Assembly: GCA_903931735.1 (NCBI GenBank)
Contig: CAIZDL010000001.1
Span: 1 to 39,236 of the forward strand
Length of the DNA stretch: 39,236 bases
Direction of reading: 5' to 3'
Source of the DNA: an uncultured Rhodospirillales bacterium
GTDB lineage: Bacteria; Pseudomonadota; Alphaproteobacteria; Azospirillales; Azospirillaceae
In this document: piece after piece, positions 1-7,253 of the stretch
Layout: each line of letters starts with the position of its first letter
Numbering within the stretch: the first letter of the stretch is position 1
Made by a program: the position numbers and the translations under genes
Notes under the pieces: model-generated
Told to the model about the DNA's origin: nothing
The model's database searches: none
Seen by the model: only the letters and a program-made list of their open reading frames with translations

Positions 1-761
1 CGCCGGCCCAACCCGGTCGACATGTGGTTGGCTTTGCTGATCGCGACGATGCGATCAACCTTCAACCAGCGCGCCAAAGCATAGGTTGCCTCCAGCACCG
101 CGCGCTTTGGCCTCAGACCATCGAGCGTTCGGGTGGCATGAACGATCTCGGTCTTGCCAATCGGCAACGACGGACCTTGCAAGCCACTGATAAACAACAC
201 TCGCTGACCATCGGGATTGATTCGCAGGTTGATGCACAACGTAGACAGCTTGCAGCGCAACGCCTCGTCCCAAAACACCACCTCCAACTCGCCCTGCTGG
301 TGAAACCGGCGATGGCGCGTGAGGTGAATGGTATAGCGATCCTCGGGGTTGCGCCGCCCTTGCAGGCGCGCCACCGGCAGCTCGGCCCCCGACACCAGCG
401 CCTCCAACACCGGGCCGGGCAACGTGGCCGACAAAATCGTGTAGTGACCGATCAACATCGCCGTGCGCCCGGCGGTGCCGAGGTTGAGCCGGGCATAAGG
501 GCGGTGAATCTTCTCCGCCATTTCCTTGCGCACCACCGGGGGAATTGCGGCCAGCGGCAGCGCTTCCAGCATCTCCAGCCACCGGGTGGTGTCCTGCCAC
601 CAAAACAGCGCCCGACCGAAGAACTTCGCCCCCCGCACCAATCGGGCACTGCCCAGCAGGCCGCCGGCCCGGTGCTGGTCATGAGCCAATTTGCTGTAAC
701 GAAGAACCAGCGAGAATCTGGAGAGTTTGCTACCGACGGACACAGGGCGCCCCGTTATCAT
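1..761 (-). CDS. DUF535 (VirK/YbjX-like) family protein, partial
   Basis: This gene is missing from the ORF track because its stop lies beyond the left edge. Reading the minus strand from an ATG at 761 (or a GTG at 743) gives an uninterrupted frame to base 1, about 253 residues. The end seen here reads ATYALARWLKVDRIVAISKANH, and an earlier stretch reads ISGLQGPSLP. Both match the conserved C-terminal half of the DUF535 family (VirK of Shigella, YbjX of Salmonella/E. coli), linked in enterics to virulence-protein expression and envelope/peptide resistance; the biochemical role is unknown. The C-terminus is not in the window. It is transcribed divergently from the KdsB-like gene. ORFs 24..764, 55..603 and 452..682 are shadows of this frame, rich in R/Q/H/G without family motifs. 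The start is uncertain because neither candidate has a strong Shine-Dalgarno site. Confidence 0.82.
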   Translation of the reverse strand, partial: MITGRPVSVGSKLSRFSLVLRYSKLAHDQHRAGGLLGSARLVRGAKFFGRALFWWQDTTRWLEMLEALPLAAIPPVVRKEMAEKIHRPYARLNLGTAGRTAMLIGHYTILSATLPGPVLEALVSGAELPVARLQGRRNPEDRYTIHLTRHRRFHQQGELEVVFWDEALRCKLSTLCINLRINPDGQRVLFISGLQGPSLPIGKTEIVHATRTLDGLRPKRAVLEATYALARWLKVDRIVAISKANHMSTGLGR

Positions 762-896
762 TGATCGGACCGGCGAAAACCGGACCTTCAGCAAAAGGGA
801 TACCGCCAAGCCGCCGCCGCCACAAGGCCCGCGCATCCGTAACCATCCCAATCCGGCCGACATTGAATTCGCCCCAAGGCCGGGAGTACAACAAGG

Positions 897-993
897 CTCC
901 TCCGTTTCACACTCCCCTCCTCCGTTTCACTCGCCCCTCCTCCGTTTCACACCCCCTCCTCCGTTTCACACCCCCTCCTCCGTTTCACTCGCC
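897..993. repeat. Tandem repeat, five copies of a 19-20 nt unit
   Basis: The unit TCCGTTTCACACCCCCTCC recurs five times in a row, with ACACTCC, ACTCGCC and ACACCCC variants, ending just before the Shine-Dalgarno site of the KdsB-like gene. The mixed 19 and 20 nt spacing breaks any reading frame, so this is noncoding even though the ORF track runs through it (giving RFTPPPPFHS-type peptide). It lies in the divergent promoter region and may place repeated protein- or polymerase-contacting sites there, or be slippage-derived; its role is unknown. Confidence 0.9.
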
Positions 994-1009
994 CAAAAGG
1001 AGCCCGCCC

Positions 1010-1801
1010 TTGGATATCGCCATCGCCATTCCGGCACGGTACGGCTCAAAACGCTTCCCCGGCAAACCCATGGCCATGATCCGCGGTGCGACGCTGCTGC
1101 ATCGCGTATGGCTGATCGCCCGCCAGGTGACCGGGGTGAGCCAAGTTTACGTCGCCACCGACGATGAACGGGTCGCCGAACATGCCCGGGGCTTTGGCGC
1201 CGCCGTCATCATGACCTCGCCTAGTTGCGAAAATGGCACGGTGCGGGTGCAACAGGCAATGCGCTCATTGGCAAAGCCGCCGGAAGCCGTGATCAATTTT
1301 CAAGGCGACGCCGTGCTAACCCCGCCCTGGGTGCTTCAAGGGCTGGTTGGGGCGTTTTACGCCGACCCCGCCCTGCAACTCGTCACCCCGGCCGTGCATC
1401 TCACCTGGGATGAGCTGGAGGAATTGAAGCGCTCGAAGGAAACGACTCCGTTCAGCGGCACCCTGGTGGTTTTTGACCGCGCCATGAACGCGCTCTATTT
1501 TTCAAAAACCATCATCCCCTCGCTTCGAGCCCGCAACCAGCCGCAACCGCCGGTCTACCGCCACATCGGCCTTTACGGATATCGACTCTCGGCGCTCGAC
1601 CGGCTGGCCGCGCTCGCGCCAACGCCGCTGGAAATGGCCGAACAGTTGGAGCAGTTGCGGGCGCTGGAAAACTGCATCCCGATTCGCGTCGTCCTCACCG
1701 ACTATCACGGCCGGACGCACTGGTCGGTGGATAGCCCCGAAGACGCTCTTAAAGTCGCAGAGTTGATCGATCGCGACGGTGAGTTGGTTCCCCTTCCCTA
1801 A
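1010..1801 (+). CDS. kdsB: KdsB-like CMP-sugar (ulosonate) cytidylyltransferase
   Basis: The product (263 aa) resembles 3-deoxy-manno-octulosonate cytidylyltransferase, which activates Kdo with CTP for lipopolysaccharide core synthesis in the cytoplasm. I chose a TTG start because it follows AAAAGGAG by 7 nt and the protein then begins directly with DIAIAIPARYGSKRFPGKPM, the N-terminal nucleotide-binding signature. Later family blocks are INFQGD (metal-binding Asp), YRHIGLYGYR, LEQLRALEN and VDSPEDAL. Two blocks differ from typical KdsB: the usual SGTDR(I/V) reads NGTVRV, and QGDEP reads QGDAVLTP. It could be a true KdsB or a paralogue for another ulosonic or acidic sugar; the downstream histidine-phosphatase gene, 19 nt away, suggests a surface-polysaccharide sugar pathway. 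The ORF track start at 545 is far too early and crosses a noncoding repeat. Confidence 0.8.
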   Translation: MDIAIAIPARYGSKRFPGKPMAMIRGATLLHRVWLIARQVTGVSQVYVATDDERVAEHARGFGAAVIMTSPSCENGTVRVQQAMRSLAKPPEAVINFQGDAVLTPPWVLQGLVGAFYADPALQLVTPAVHLTWDELEELKRSKETTPFSGTLVVFDRAMNALYFSKTIIPSLRARNQPQPPVYRHIGLYGYRLSALDRLAALAPTPLEMAEQLEQLRALENCIPIRVVLTDYHGRTHWSVDSPEDALKVAELIDRDGELVPLP

Positions 1802-1820
1802 AACTACGGACACGCTTTCC

Positions 1821-2468
1821 ATGGACATTATTTTTGGCCGCCACGGCAATACCTTCGGCCCCAACGACAAGGTGGTGTGGGTTGGACGGGAAACCGATCT
1901 GCCGTTGGTAGATGCCGGCTGGCAGCAAGCCCGGGCCTTCGGGTCGGCGCTGCTGCGCATCGGCATGGTGCCCGACCGGGTGTTTTGCGCCTCGCTCCAA
2001 CGGACCCGGGGCTTTGCCGATGCCATGGGCGAGGTTCAAATGCGGTGGCGCAAGCCGACCGTCGATTCCCGCCTCGACGAAATAAATTATGGCGCCTGGG
2101 CCGGCATGAGTACCGCCGAAATCGAGGCCACGCCCGGCGGCGCCAACGCCATCGAACTGTGGACCAAGCACGACGTGTTCCCGAGCGATGCCGGATGGGT
2201 CAGCACCGAGGCGGAAATCTTTGGCAACATCAATGCCTTCATCGATGACGTGATCAAAAACGCCGACCCCAGGGAAAAGGTGCTGGTGGTAAGCAGCAAC
2301 GGCATCCTGCGGTTTTTCCCCCGGCTGCTGGGCTCCCGCAACGGCGATTTGCCGAGCTACGTCATGAAGACCGGCCACATTGGTATGGTTTCGGGCGAGC
2401 CGGGTAATTTCCGCGTCCGCTTCTGGAATATCAGCGCCGAGGCCCTCTCGCGGGACTATCTCGCCTAA
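1821..2468 (+). CDS. Histidine phosphatase (phosphoglycerate mutase-like) family protein
   Basis: The 215-aa product starts MDIIFGRHGNTF, with the RHG motif carrying the phospho-acceptor histidine of the histidine phosphatase superfamily. Further family features are RTRGFADAM and RLDEINYGAWAG, the region with the acidic general acid/base. The second catalytic histidine normally sits in S-H-G-G near residue 160; here the line reads VVSSNGILRF, so that His appears replaced by Ser. The enzyme may use a variant mechanism, act on an unusual sugar phosphate, or be inactive. It follows the KdsB-like gene closely and is probably co-transcribed, so a role in sugar-phosphate processing for surface glycans is plausible. 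The ATG at 1821 is preferred over the upstream ATG at 1779 because homology begins there; its Shine-Dalgarno site is weak. Confidence 0.85.
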   Translation: MDIIFGRHGNTFGPNDKVVWVGRETDLPLVDAGWQQARAFGSALLRIGMVPDRVFCASLQRTRGFADAMGEVQMRWRKPTVDSRLDEINYGAWAGMSTAEIEATPGGANAIELWTKHDVFPSDAGWVSTEAEIFGNINAFIDDVIKNADPREKVLVVSSNGILRFFPRLLGSRNGDLPSYVMKTGHIGMVSGEPGNFRVRFWNISAEALSRDYLA

Positions 2469-2540
2469 CGGGCCAATCGCCCGGGGCCTCGCCTAACGGG
2501 CCAATCGCCCGGGGCCTCGCCTAACGGGCCAATCACCCGG
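2462..2540. repeat. Tandem repeat, three 28-nt copies starting at the stop codon
   Basis: CGCCTAACGGGCCAATCGCCCGGGGCCT is repeated at 2462, 2490 and 2518 (the third copy has ATCACCCGG). The first copy contains the last Ala codon and the TAA stop of the phosphatase gene, so the gene end itself has been multiplied. Each unit can fold into a CGGGC-CAATC-GCCCG stem-loop. A triple hairpin here could slow 3'-to-5' RNA decay or help terminate transcription, but no U-tract follows. Confidence 0.9.
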
Positions 2541-2632
2541 CCCAACCGTTGAAGCGGCGCCAGAGCCACAAAGACCGGTAACAATCGTTGGCAAACGGGC
2601 TCGGGCCTTGCCGCGCCCCCCGCCAGCCGTTA

Positions 2633-2663
2633 GGCTCGCATCCAGAAGCGATGGGTGCGAGCC
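2633..2663 (+). promoter_or_regulatory. 11-bp hairpin immediately upstream of the antiporter start
   Basis: GGCTCGCATCC and GGGTGCGAGCC form an 11-bp stem (one G-U pair) with the 9-nt loop AGAAGCGAT, ending 3 nt before the ATG at 2667. In the mRNA it would bury the ribosome-binding region of the antiporter gene. It has no T-tract, so it does not look like an intrinsic terminator. A translational control element is possible but unproven. Confidence 0.5.
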
Positions 2664-2666
2664 GTT

Positions 2667-5180
2667 ATGAAGGATGTCAGCGTCGTTCTCTTCGGGATGG
2701 CCGGGCTGCTGGCGCTGGTAAGCCTGCTGCCGCCGGTGGCCGCTCGACTGAACCTCCCCTATACCGTTCTGCTCGCGGTGGTTGGGACAACGCTCGGTCT
2801 GTTTATCCGCTTCTCCGAAGTCTTCGAGCATTTTGGCATTCCCGGCGATTTCTTTCGGGTCCTTGGCGAGATTCACCTCAGCGCCGAGGCGTTTCAGGTG
2901 ATGTTCCTGCCCGCGCTCCTGTTTGAGGCCGCGCTCACCATCGATGTGCGCCGGTTGCTGGAAGATATCGCCCCAATTCTCATGCTTGCGGTGGTGGCGG
3001 TGCTGTTGTCGACCGTGGCGGTGGGCTACGCGGTCGCACCGTTCACCGATGTGCCGCTGGTCGGCTGCCTGATGCTCGGCTCTATTCTCGCCACCACCGA
3101 CCCCACCGCCGTGATCGGAATATTTCGCGATCTTGGCGCACCCCGGCGGCTGAGTTTGCTGGTCGCGGGCGAAAGCCTGCTCAACGACGCCGCCGCCATC
3201 GTGCTGTTTACCCTGCTGCTGGCCATGGTGGCAGGCGAGCAGGAGCCGTCAGTGCTCGGCGCCACCCTCGGCTTTGCCCGCAGCTTCCTTGGCGCGTTGG
3301 TGGTCGGCTATGGCATGGGGCGGCTGGTCTGCCATTTGGCACCAATGCTCCGCGACCAACCCTTATCGGAGGTTTCGCTCACCGTCGCCTTTGCGTATCT
3401 CACCTTCATTCTTGCCGACCACTATCTGGGGTTTTCCGGTGTGGTGGCGGTGGTGGTCAATGCGCTGGTGGTTGGCTCGATCGGCCGAACGCGCCTTTCG
3501 CCCGCCACCTGGGGCGATCTGGAACTCACCTGGCGCCAGCTTGGCTTTTGGGCCAGCTCGATGATCTTTTTACTCGCAGCGATGCTGGTGCCGCAAAACC
3601 TCTCGATGGTCACCATTCATGACGTTATCCCGCTTGGGGTGGTGATGGCGGCGGCGCTGGGGGCGCGGGCGGTGGTGCTGTTTGGGCTGCTGCCGTTGCT
3701 CTCGGCGCTCAAACTTGCCCAACACATCTCGTTTCGGCACAGCACCGTGATCTTGTGGGGGGGGTTGCGCGGGGCGCTCTCGCTTACGCTCGCGCTGGCG
3801 GTGACCGAAAGCCCCGACGTCGAACCCTACATTCAGCATTTTGTCGCGGTGCTGGCGCCGGGCTATGTGCTGTTGACGCTGTTTATCCACGGCACCACCC
3901 TGCGCGGCCTGATCCACCTGCTCCGACTGGATCGTTTATCGCCGACCGACCTTGCCATGCGCAACCGGGCGCTGGCGCTGTCCCTTGCCAGTGTCGCCGA
4001 AAAGGTTGAGGAAATGGCGCGGGAATTTTTGGTCGACCCTGAAGTTGCCCAGCGCACCGTCAACCAATACGTGGAACGCCAGGAGGCAGCCGAACGGGAA
4101 TTGGCCCACGCCCATGGGCTGAGCGAGGATGACCGGCTCTACATTGGCCTCGTCATCCTGATCAACCGCGAAGAGGAGCTTTACCTCCAAAATTTCAAGG
4201 CCGGCATCATCACCCGCCCGGTGGTGGAAGCGCTGACCGACCGCACCGGCTGGCTGCTCGACGGCGTGCGGGCCGAGCGACTGGCGGGATACGAAAAAGC
4301 GGCGCGGGAAGCGCTTGGCTTTTCCCGCCACATGCTATGGGCGCTGCGCCTGCAACGTCGGCTCAATCTGCGCGGGCCGCTATCCCGGCGTTTGTCGCTC
4401 CGGTTTGAGGCGTTGCTGATCAACCGGGCAGTGCTCTTGAGCCTGGAGGCGCTCAACCGCCGAATGCTCACCCACCTGCTTGGCACCACAGCGGCGGACA
4501 CCCTCGGCGCAACCCTGGAGCGCCGGCGCGGGCTGGTCAACAAAGCCCTCACGGCCCTCAAGGCCCGCTATCCCGACTATGCCCCGGTGATGGAGTTTCA
4601 GTATCTCAAACGCGCCGCTCTGCGCATGGAGGAGACCCAATACAGCTTGATGTACGAGGAATCGATCATCAGCCAGGAAATCCTCAGTGATTTGAAGCAC
4701 GATATCAAGCGGCGCTGGCGGGCGGTGGAGCAACCGCCCCACCTCGACCTCGGCTTGCACCTGCCGGACCTGATCGCACGGGTGCCGATTTTTGCCGGCT
4801 TGCCCGAAGACCGGCTGACCGTGATCGCCCGCCTGCTCAGCCCCCGGCTGGCGCTGCCCGACGAAACGCTGGTGCGCCAGGGGGATCGGGGGATCTCGAT
4901 GTTTTTCCTCGCCTCGGGCCATGTCGAGGTAAGCTTGCCGGGGGGCAGCCCCGCAATCCAACTGAGCGCCGGGGACTTTTTCGGCGAGTTGGCCCTGCTG
5001 ACCGGTGAGCCGCGCGGAGCCGACGTGCGATCGCTCGGCTACTGCCATTTGCTCGAACTGACCGAACCCGATTTCCGCCGGCTGACCGAGCAAGACGAGG
5101 AAATGCGCAACCACATCATGCGGGTTGCGACCGAACGCCGCACCTGCCTCAGCCTGAACGCCTCCGAAAGTCAGACCTGA
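2667..5180 (+). CDS. CPA1 Na+/H+ antiporter with C-terminal cyclic-nucleotide-binding domain
   Basis: This 837-aa inner-membrane protein has three parts. Residues 1 to about 415 are the monovalent cation:proton antiporter-1 core with about 12 hydrophobic helices, including TTDPTAVIGIF, the ion-binding GESLLNDAAAIVLF segment and LWGGLRGALSLTLAL. Residues of about 420-680 are a long charged helical cytosolic linker (many REEL, ERRR, KRAALRMEE stretches). Residues of about 690-825 form a cyclic-nucleotide-binding domain: IFAGLPEDRL, LVRQGDRGISMFFLASG and the phosphate-binding cassette GDFFGELALLTGEPRGADV. The family exchanges Na+ or K+ for H+; the fused domain implies gating by a cyclic nucleotide or use of the domain as a plain oligomer sensor. 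It stands alone between noncoding repeats. A GTG at 2655 is an alternative start. Confidence 0.93.
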   Translation: MKDVSVVLFGMAGLLALVSLLPPVAARLNLPYTVLLAVVGTTLGLFIRFSEVFEHFGIPGDFFRVLGEIHLSAEAFQVMFLPALLFEAALTIDVRRLLEDIAPILMLAVVAVLLSTVAVGYAVAPFTDVPLVGCLMLGSILATTDPTAVIGIFRDLGAPRRLSLLVAGESLLNDAAAIVLFTLLLAMVAGEQEPSVLGATLGFARSFLGALVVGYGMGRLVCHLAPMLRDQPLSEVSLTVAFAYLTFILADHYLGFSGVVAVVVNALVVGSIGRTRLSPATWGDLELTWRQLGFWASSMIFLLAAMLVPQNLSMVTIHDVIPLGVVMAAALGARAVVLFGLLPLLSALKLAQHISFRHSTVILWGGLRGALSLTLALAVTESPDVEPYIQHFVAVLAPGYVLLTLFIHGTTLRGLIHLLRLDRLSPTDLAMRNRALALSLASVAEKVEEMAREFLVDPEVAQRTVNQYVERQEAAERELAHAHGLSEDDRLYIGLVILINREEELYLQNFKAGIITRPVVEALTDRTGWLLDGVRAERLAGYEKAAREALGFSRHMLWALRLQRRLNLRGPLSRRLSLRFEALLINRAVLLSLEALNRRMLTHLLGTTAADTLGATLERRRGLVNKALTALKARYPDYAPVMEFQYLKRAALRMEETQYSLMYEESIISQEILSDLKHDIKRRWRAVEQPPHLDLGLHLPDLIARVPIFAGLPEDRLTVIARLLSPRLALPDETLVRQGDRGISMFFLASGHVEVSLPGGSPAIQLSAGDFFGELALLTGEPRGADVRSLGYCHLLELTEPDFRRLTEQDEEMRNHIMRVATERRTCLSLNASESQT

Positions 5181-5519
5181 CCGACAGGCGACGCCAGGAG
5201 AGCGGAAACTACCGGTTTCGGTGAATCTGGGGCGTGACAGCGGCTTTCGGCAACGGTATAGTGGCCAGAAGTTTATCTCTTTCCGACATAATGCTCGCTC
5301 AAAACGCCGCCGGGAATCGATGCGATTAGAGACGGGCGCGGTTGGGGCCGGGCACGGTTGGAGATGAACGCGATTAGAGCGGGTCGCGAAGGGGTGGACG
5401 AACCCCGTGGCGTTGATCCGCTCTAAAAACCGGGTGCCTGACATGGGCGTCATCACGCGGACTTCTGATCGGGCTCCATCGTGGAAACCGCCAGACTCTT
5501 GGCCTAACGGGATCACACC
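5181..5519. other. 339-bp intergenic region with a compound inverted repeat
   Basis: No convincing gene lies here; the antisense ORFs 4380..5516 and 5374..5754 have shadow-like composition. The stretch holds the word GCGATTAGAG twice (near 5320 and 5370). At 5374-5426, TTAGAGCGG pairs with CCGCTCTAA, enclosing a second small hairpin GGGGT-GGACGA-ACCCC. A run of five A follows. It may be a REP/MITE-like element or a processing site; I could not assign a promoter with confidence. Confidence 0.6.
5374..5426. repeat. Nested inverted repeat (outer stem TTAGAGCGG/CCGCTCTAA)
   Basis: The outer arms are perfect over 9 bp and extend by a G-T, T-A, C-G trio; the inner hairpin has a 5-bp stem. Symmetric ends and a nested stem are typical of short palindromic intergenic elements, though no target-site duplication could be assigned by eye. 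Confidence 0.6.
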
Positions 5520-5897
5520 ATGGCGCCGCTGCCTCTAGACGACAAACGCACGCTTCAGGCGATCGGGATTTTGGCCGATGCGCTCGACGATGTTTCGGGA
5601 GCCGGCGTTCTCGACACGGTGCTGGTTTCCAAGGCGTTGCGTCAGGTGTTGGCCACCAAATCCCGCCCGGCGTTTGATTTTGCCTCCCGCGCCTTTTCAA
5701 CGCTGGACCCGGAGGTAAAACGCCAAGTTGCCGTTGATGCCAGCAGCAAGGCACGGGTGCAAGCCGAGCAGGAAGCCGAACAGGCGCTCCCGATTGGAAT
5801 CCGCAGGGCCGCCACCGCAGCGCCGACCGGCATTCTTGGCGCCCTCAACAGCCGAGGCCGCCCCCCCCGCCGGCCCGCCAGCGGCGGCGACAAATAA
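5520..5897 (+). CDS. Hypothetical protein, 125 aa
   Basis: I do not recognise a family. The first 90 residues look like a compact helical domain (LQAIGILADALDDVSGAGVLDTVLVSKALRQVL), followed by a charged helix (SSKARVQAEQEAEQ) and a basic, proline-rich tail (RGRPPRRPASGGDK). No signal peptide or membrane segment is visible. Coding is supported by the helical heptad-like pattern and by the position 44 nt upstream of the lipoprotein gene on the same strand; the ORFs on the other strand (5642..6151, 5845..6183) read as shadows. The Shine-Dalgarno site is weak. Confidence 0.65.
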   Translation: MAPLPLDDKRTLQAIGILADALDDVSGAGVLDTVLVSKALRQVLATKSRPAFDFASRAFSTLDPEVKRQVAVDASSKARVQAEQEAEQALPIGIRRAATAAPTGILGALNSRGRPPRRPASGGDK

Positions 5898-5941
5898 GCA
5901 ATCTTTCCAGCCTTATGGAACGACAAGGGGCGGGCTGAGGC

Positions 5942-6541
5942 ATGAAGACGACAACGCGCCCGTGGGCCGGGCGATTGCACCGTGGCTTGGGGCTGGCAGC
6001 ACTTGCCGGGCTGCTCGCCGGCTGCGCCGCAAACCTCAACGGCACCGGCCTGCTCAGCCGCCAAGACGCCAACAGCTTCACCAACAACGACACCAGCACC
6101 GTCGTCCCGCCCGATGTGCTGAAAATTCCGCAGTTTCCGGTGCCGCCCCACGCCACGGTGGTGCTGGCCGACACCGTGATCATTGGTGACGATGAAGACT
6201 GGTCGGGGCAGGTCTTTTTGACCGCGCCCTACACCACGATTCAGGTAACCCAGTTTTACCGCACCGAAATGCCCAAAAGCGGCTGGATCGAGACCGCGAT
6301 CGTGCGCTCGCGCCGGACCTCCATCTCGTATACCCGGGCCAACCGGGTGGCCACGCTCCGCCTCAGCCCCCAGCGGGACGATGCCAGGGGCTCCGACATC
6401 GATCTCGTTATCTCACCGATCCACACCCAGGGCACCGCCGGCAACCGGGCGGGCGCGGGGACTTACAACGGCGGGGCCTACGGCACCGTTGCCACCGCGC
6501 CCTTGCCGCCGGCACCATCGTCATCGCGCAACCGGCCGTAA
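5942..6541 (+). CDS. Putative outer- or inner-membrane lipoprotein, 199 aa
   Basis: The N-terminus has a basic start (MKTTTRPWAGRLHRG), a hydrophobic core and the lipobox LLAGC at about residue 28, so the mature protein should be a lipoprotein anchored at Cys. The mature part contains a mixed alpha/beta domain with TTIQVTQFYRTEMPKSGW, a pattern seen in uncharacterised proteobacterial lipoproteins in which a helix precedes a GW-starting strand pair; then RSRRTSISYTRAN and LRLSPQ. The last 45 residues are Gly/Pro-rich and probably disordered. It lies just upstream of flagellar export genes on the same strand, but nothing in the protein is specifically flagellar. The GGGGCGGGCTGAGGC leader gives a plausible ribosome-binding site. 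Confidence 0.8.
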   Translation: MKTTTRPWAGRLHRGLGLAALAGLLAGCAANLNGTGLLSRQDANSFTNNDTSTVVPPDVLKIPQFPVPPHATVVLADTVIIGDDEDWSGQVFLTAPYTTIQVTQFYRTEMPKSGWIETAIVRSRRTSISYTRANRVATLRLSPQRDDARGSDIDLVISPIHTQGTAGNRAGAGTYNGGAYGTVATAPLPPAPSSSRNRP

Positions 6542-6551
6542 GGGGCGCTGG

Positions 6552-6884
6552 GTGAACAAGGCGCCCCCGCCCAAATCCCAGCGCAGCCGGCCCGGTCGCC
6601 CCGTTGCGGTGGCGCTGAATTATGAGCCCGGCAAATCCGCCCTTCCGCGCGTGGTGGCCACCGGCCGGGGCTTCATCGCCGAGCAAATTTTGGAGCTGGC
6701 CTTTGCCAACGGCATCAAGGTGCGCGAAGATGCCGACCTGGCGCAAATGCTGGCAGCGGTCGATATCGATAGCGAAATTCCCATCGAGGCGCTGGTCGCG
6801 GTGGCCGAAATTTTAGCACGGGTTTATCGGGCCAACGGGCAGGCGGAAACCATATCGGCACCAGACGAGGGGGCCACCGAATGA
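6552..6884 (+). CDS. FlhB C-terminal-like protein (export switch domain)
   Basis: The 110-aa product matches the cytoplasmic C-terminal domain of FlhB/YscU export-gate proteins without the membrane part: VAVALNYEPGKSALPRVVATGRG, then IAEQILELAFANGIKV, DLAQMLAAVDIDSEIP and EALVAVAEILARVYRANG. The autocleavage motif NPTH of true FlhB is absent, as in the stand-alone FlhB-like proteins of the FhlB/YlqH type. It probably acts in or modulates flagellar type III export in the cytoplasm. The GTG start at 6552 follows AAGGGGCG at a good distance, while the ORF track start at 6381 lies in the lipoprotein gene. Its TGA overlaps the ATG of the next gene (ATGA), implying translational coupling. Confidence 0.85.
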   Translation: MNKAPPPKSQRSRPGRPVAVALNYEPGKSALPRVVATGRGFIAEQILELAFANGIKVREDADLAQMLAAVDIDSEIPIEALVAVAEILARVYRANGQAETISAPDEGATE

Positions 6885-7243
6885 GCAACGACCAAACACC
6901 CACCCTGGACGGGGCCACCATCGACCAAATCGCCCAAGCCATCGAAAAGACCACCCGCGCCATGAACAGCGCCCGCACCCGTTTCGAGGCTGGCGAAACC
7001 GTCTATTTGGCCGAGCTGGGGCTGGACACGCAAATGCGCGCGATCTACGCCGCCGTGGACCATGCCGAGGGCGCTGAGGTCGCCGAGCGCCTGTTGCCGC
7101 CCCTGCGAACGCTGGTTGAAACCCTGGACCGGCTGGAAATCGCCGTGAAGGCGCACGCGGCAAAACCGGCCCCGGTGGCAAATGCGCGCCGGGCCACCGA
7201 AGCATACGGCGCCGCAGCCCCGCCGCGCTCGCCAAACCACTGA
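6881..7243 (+). CDS. Small helical protein in flagellar export cluster
   Basis: I do not recognise this 120-aa protein. It is soluble and largely helical: IDQIAQAIEKTTRAMNSARTRFEAGE, then LDTQMRAIYAAVDHAEGAEVAERLLPPLRTLVETLDRLEIAVKAH, then an Ala/Pro-rich tail. The size, the amphipathic helices and the position, overlapping the FlhB-like gene by 4 nt and preceding fliO, suggest a flagellar export accessory or chaperone-like protein (FlgN/FliT-like in style only), which is an inference from context. Coding is strongly supported by the ATGA overlap. Confidence 0.8.
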   Translation: MSNDQTPTLDGATIDQIAQAIEKTTRAMNSARTRFEAGETVYLAELGLDTQMRAIYAAVDHAEGAEVAERLLPPLRTLVETLDRLEIAVKAHAAKPAPVANARRATEAYGAAAPPRSPNH

Positions 7244-7253
7244 GACAGCGCCG

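Noticed and set aside
24-764. 246-aa plus-strand ORF at the left edge
   Set aside because: The composition (Q, R, H rich) is that of an antisense shadow; the minus-strand frame reads as a DUF535 family protein with family motifs.
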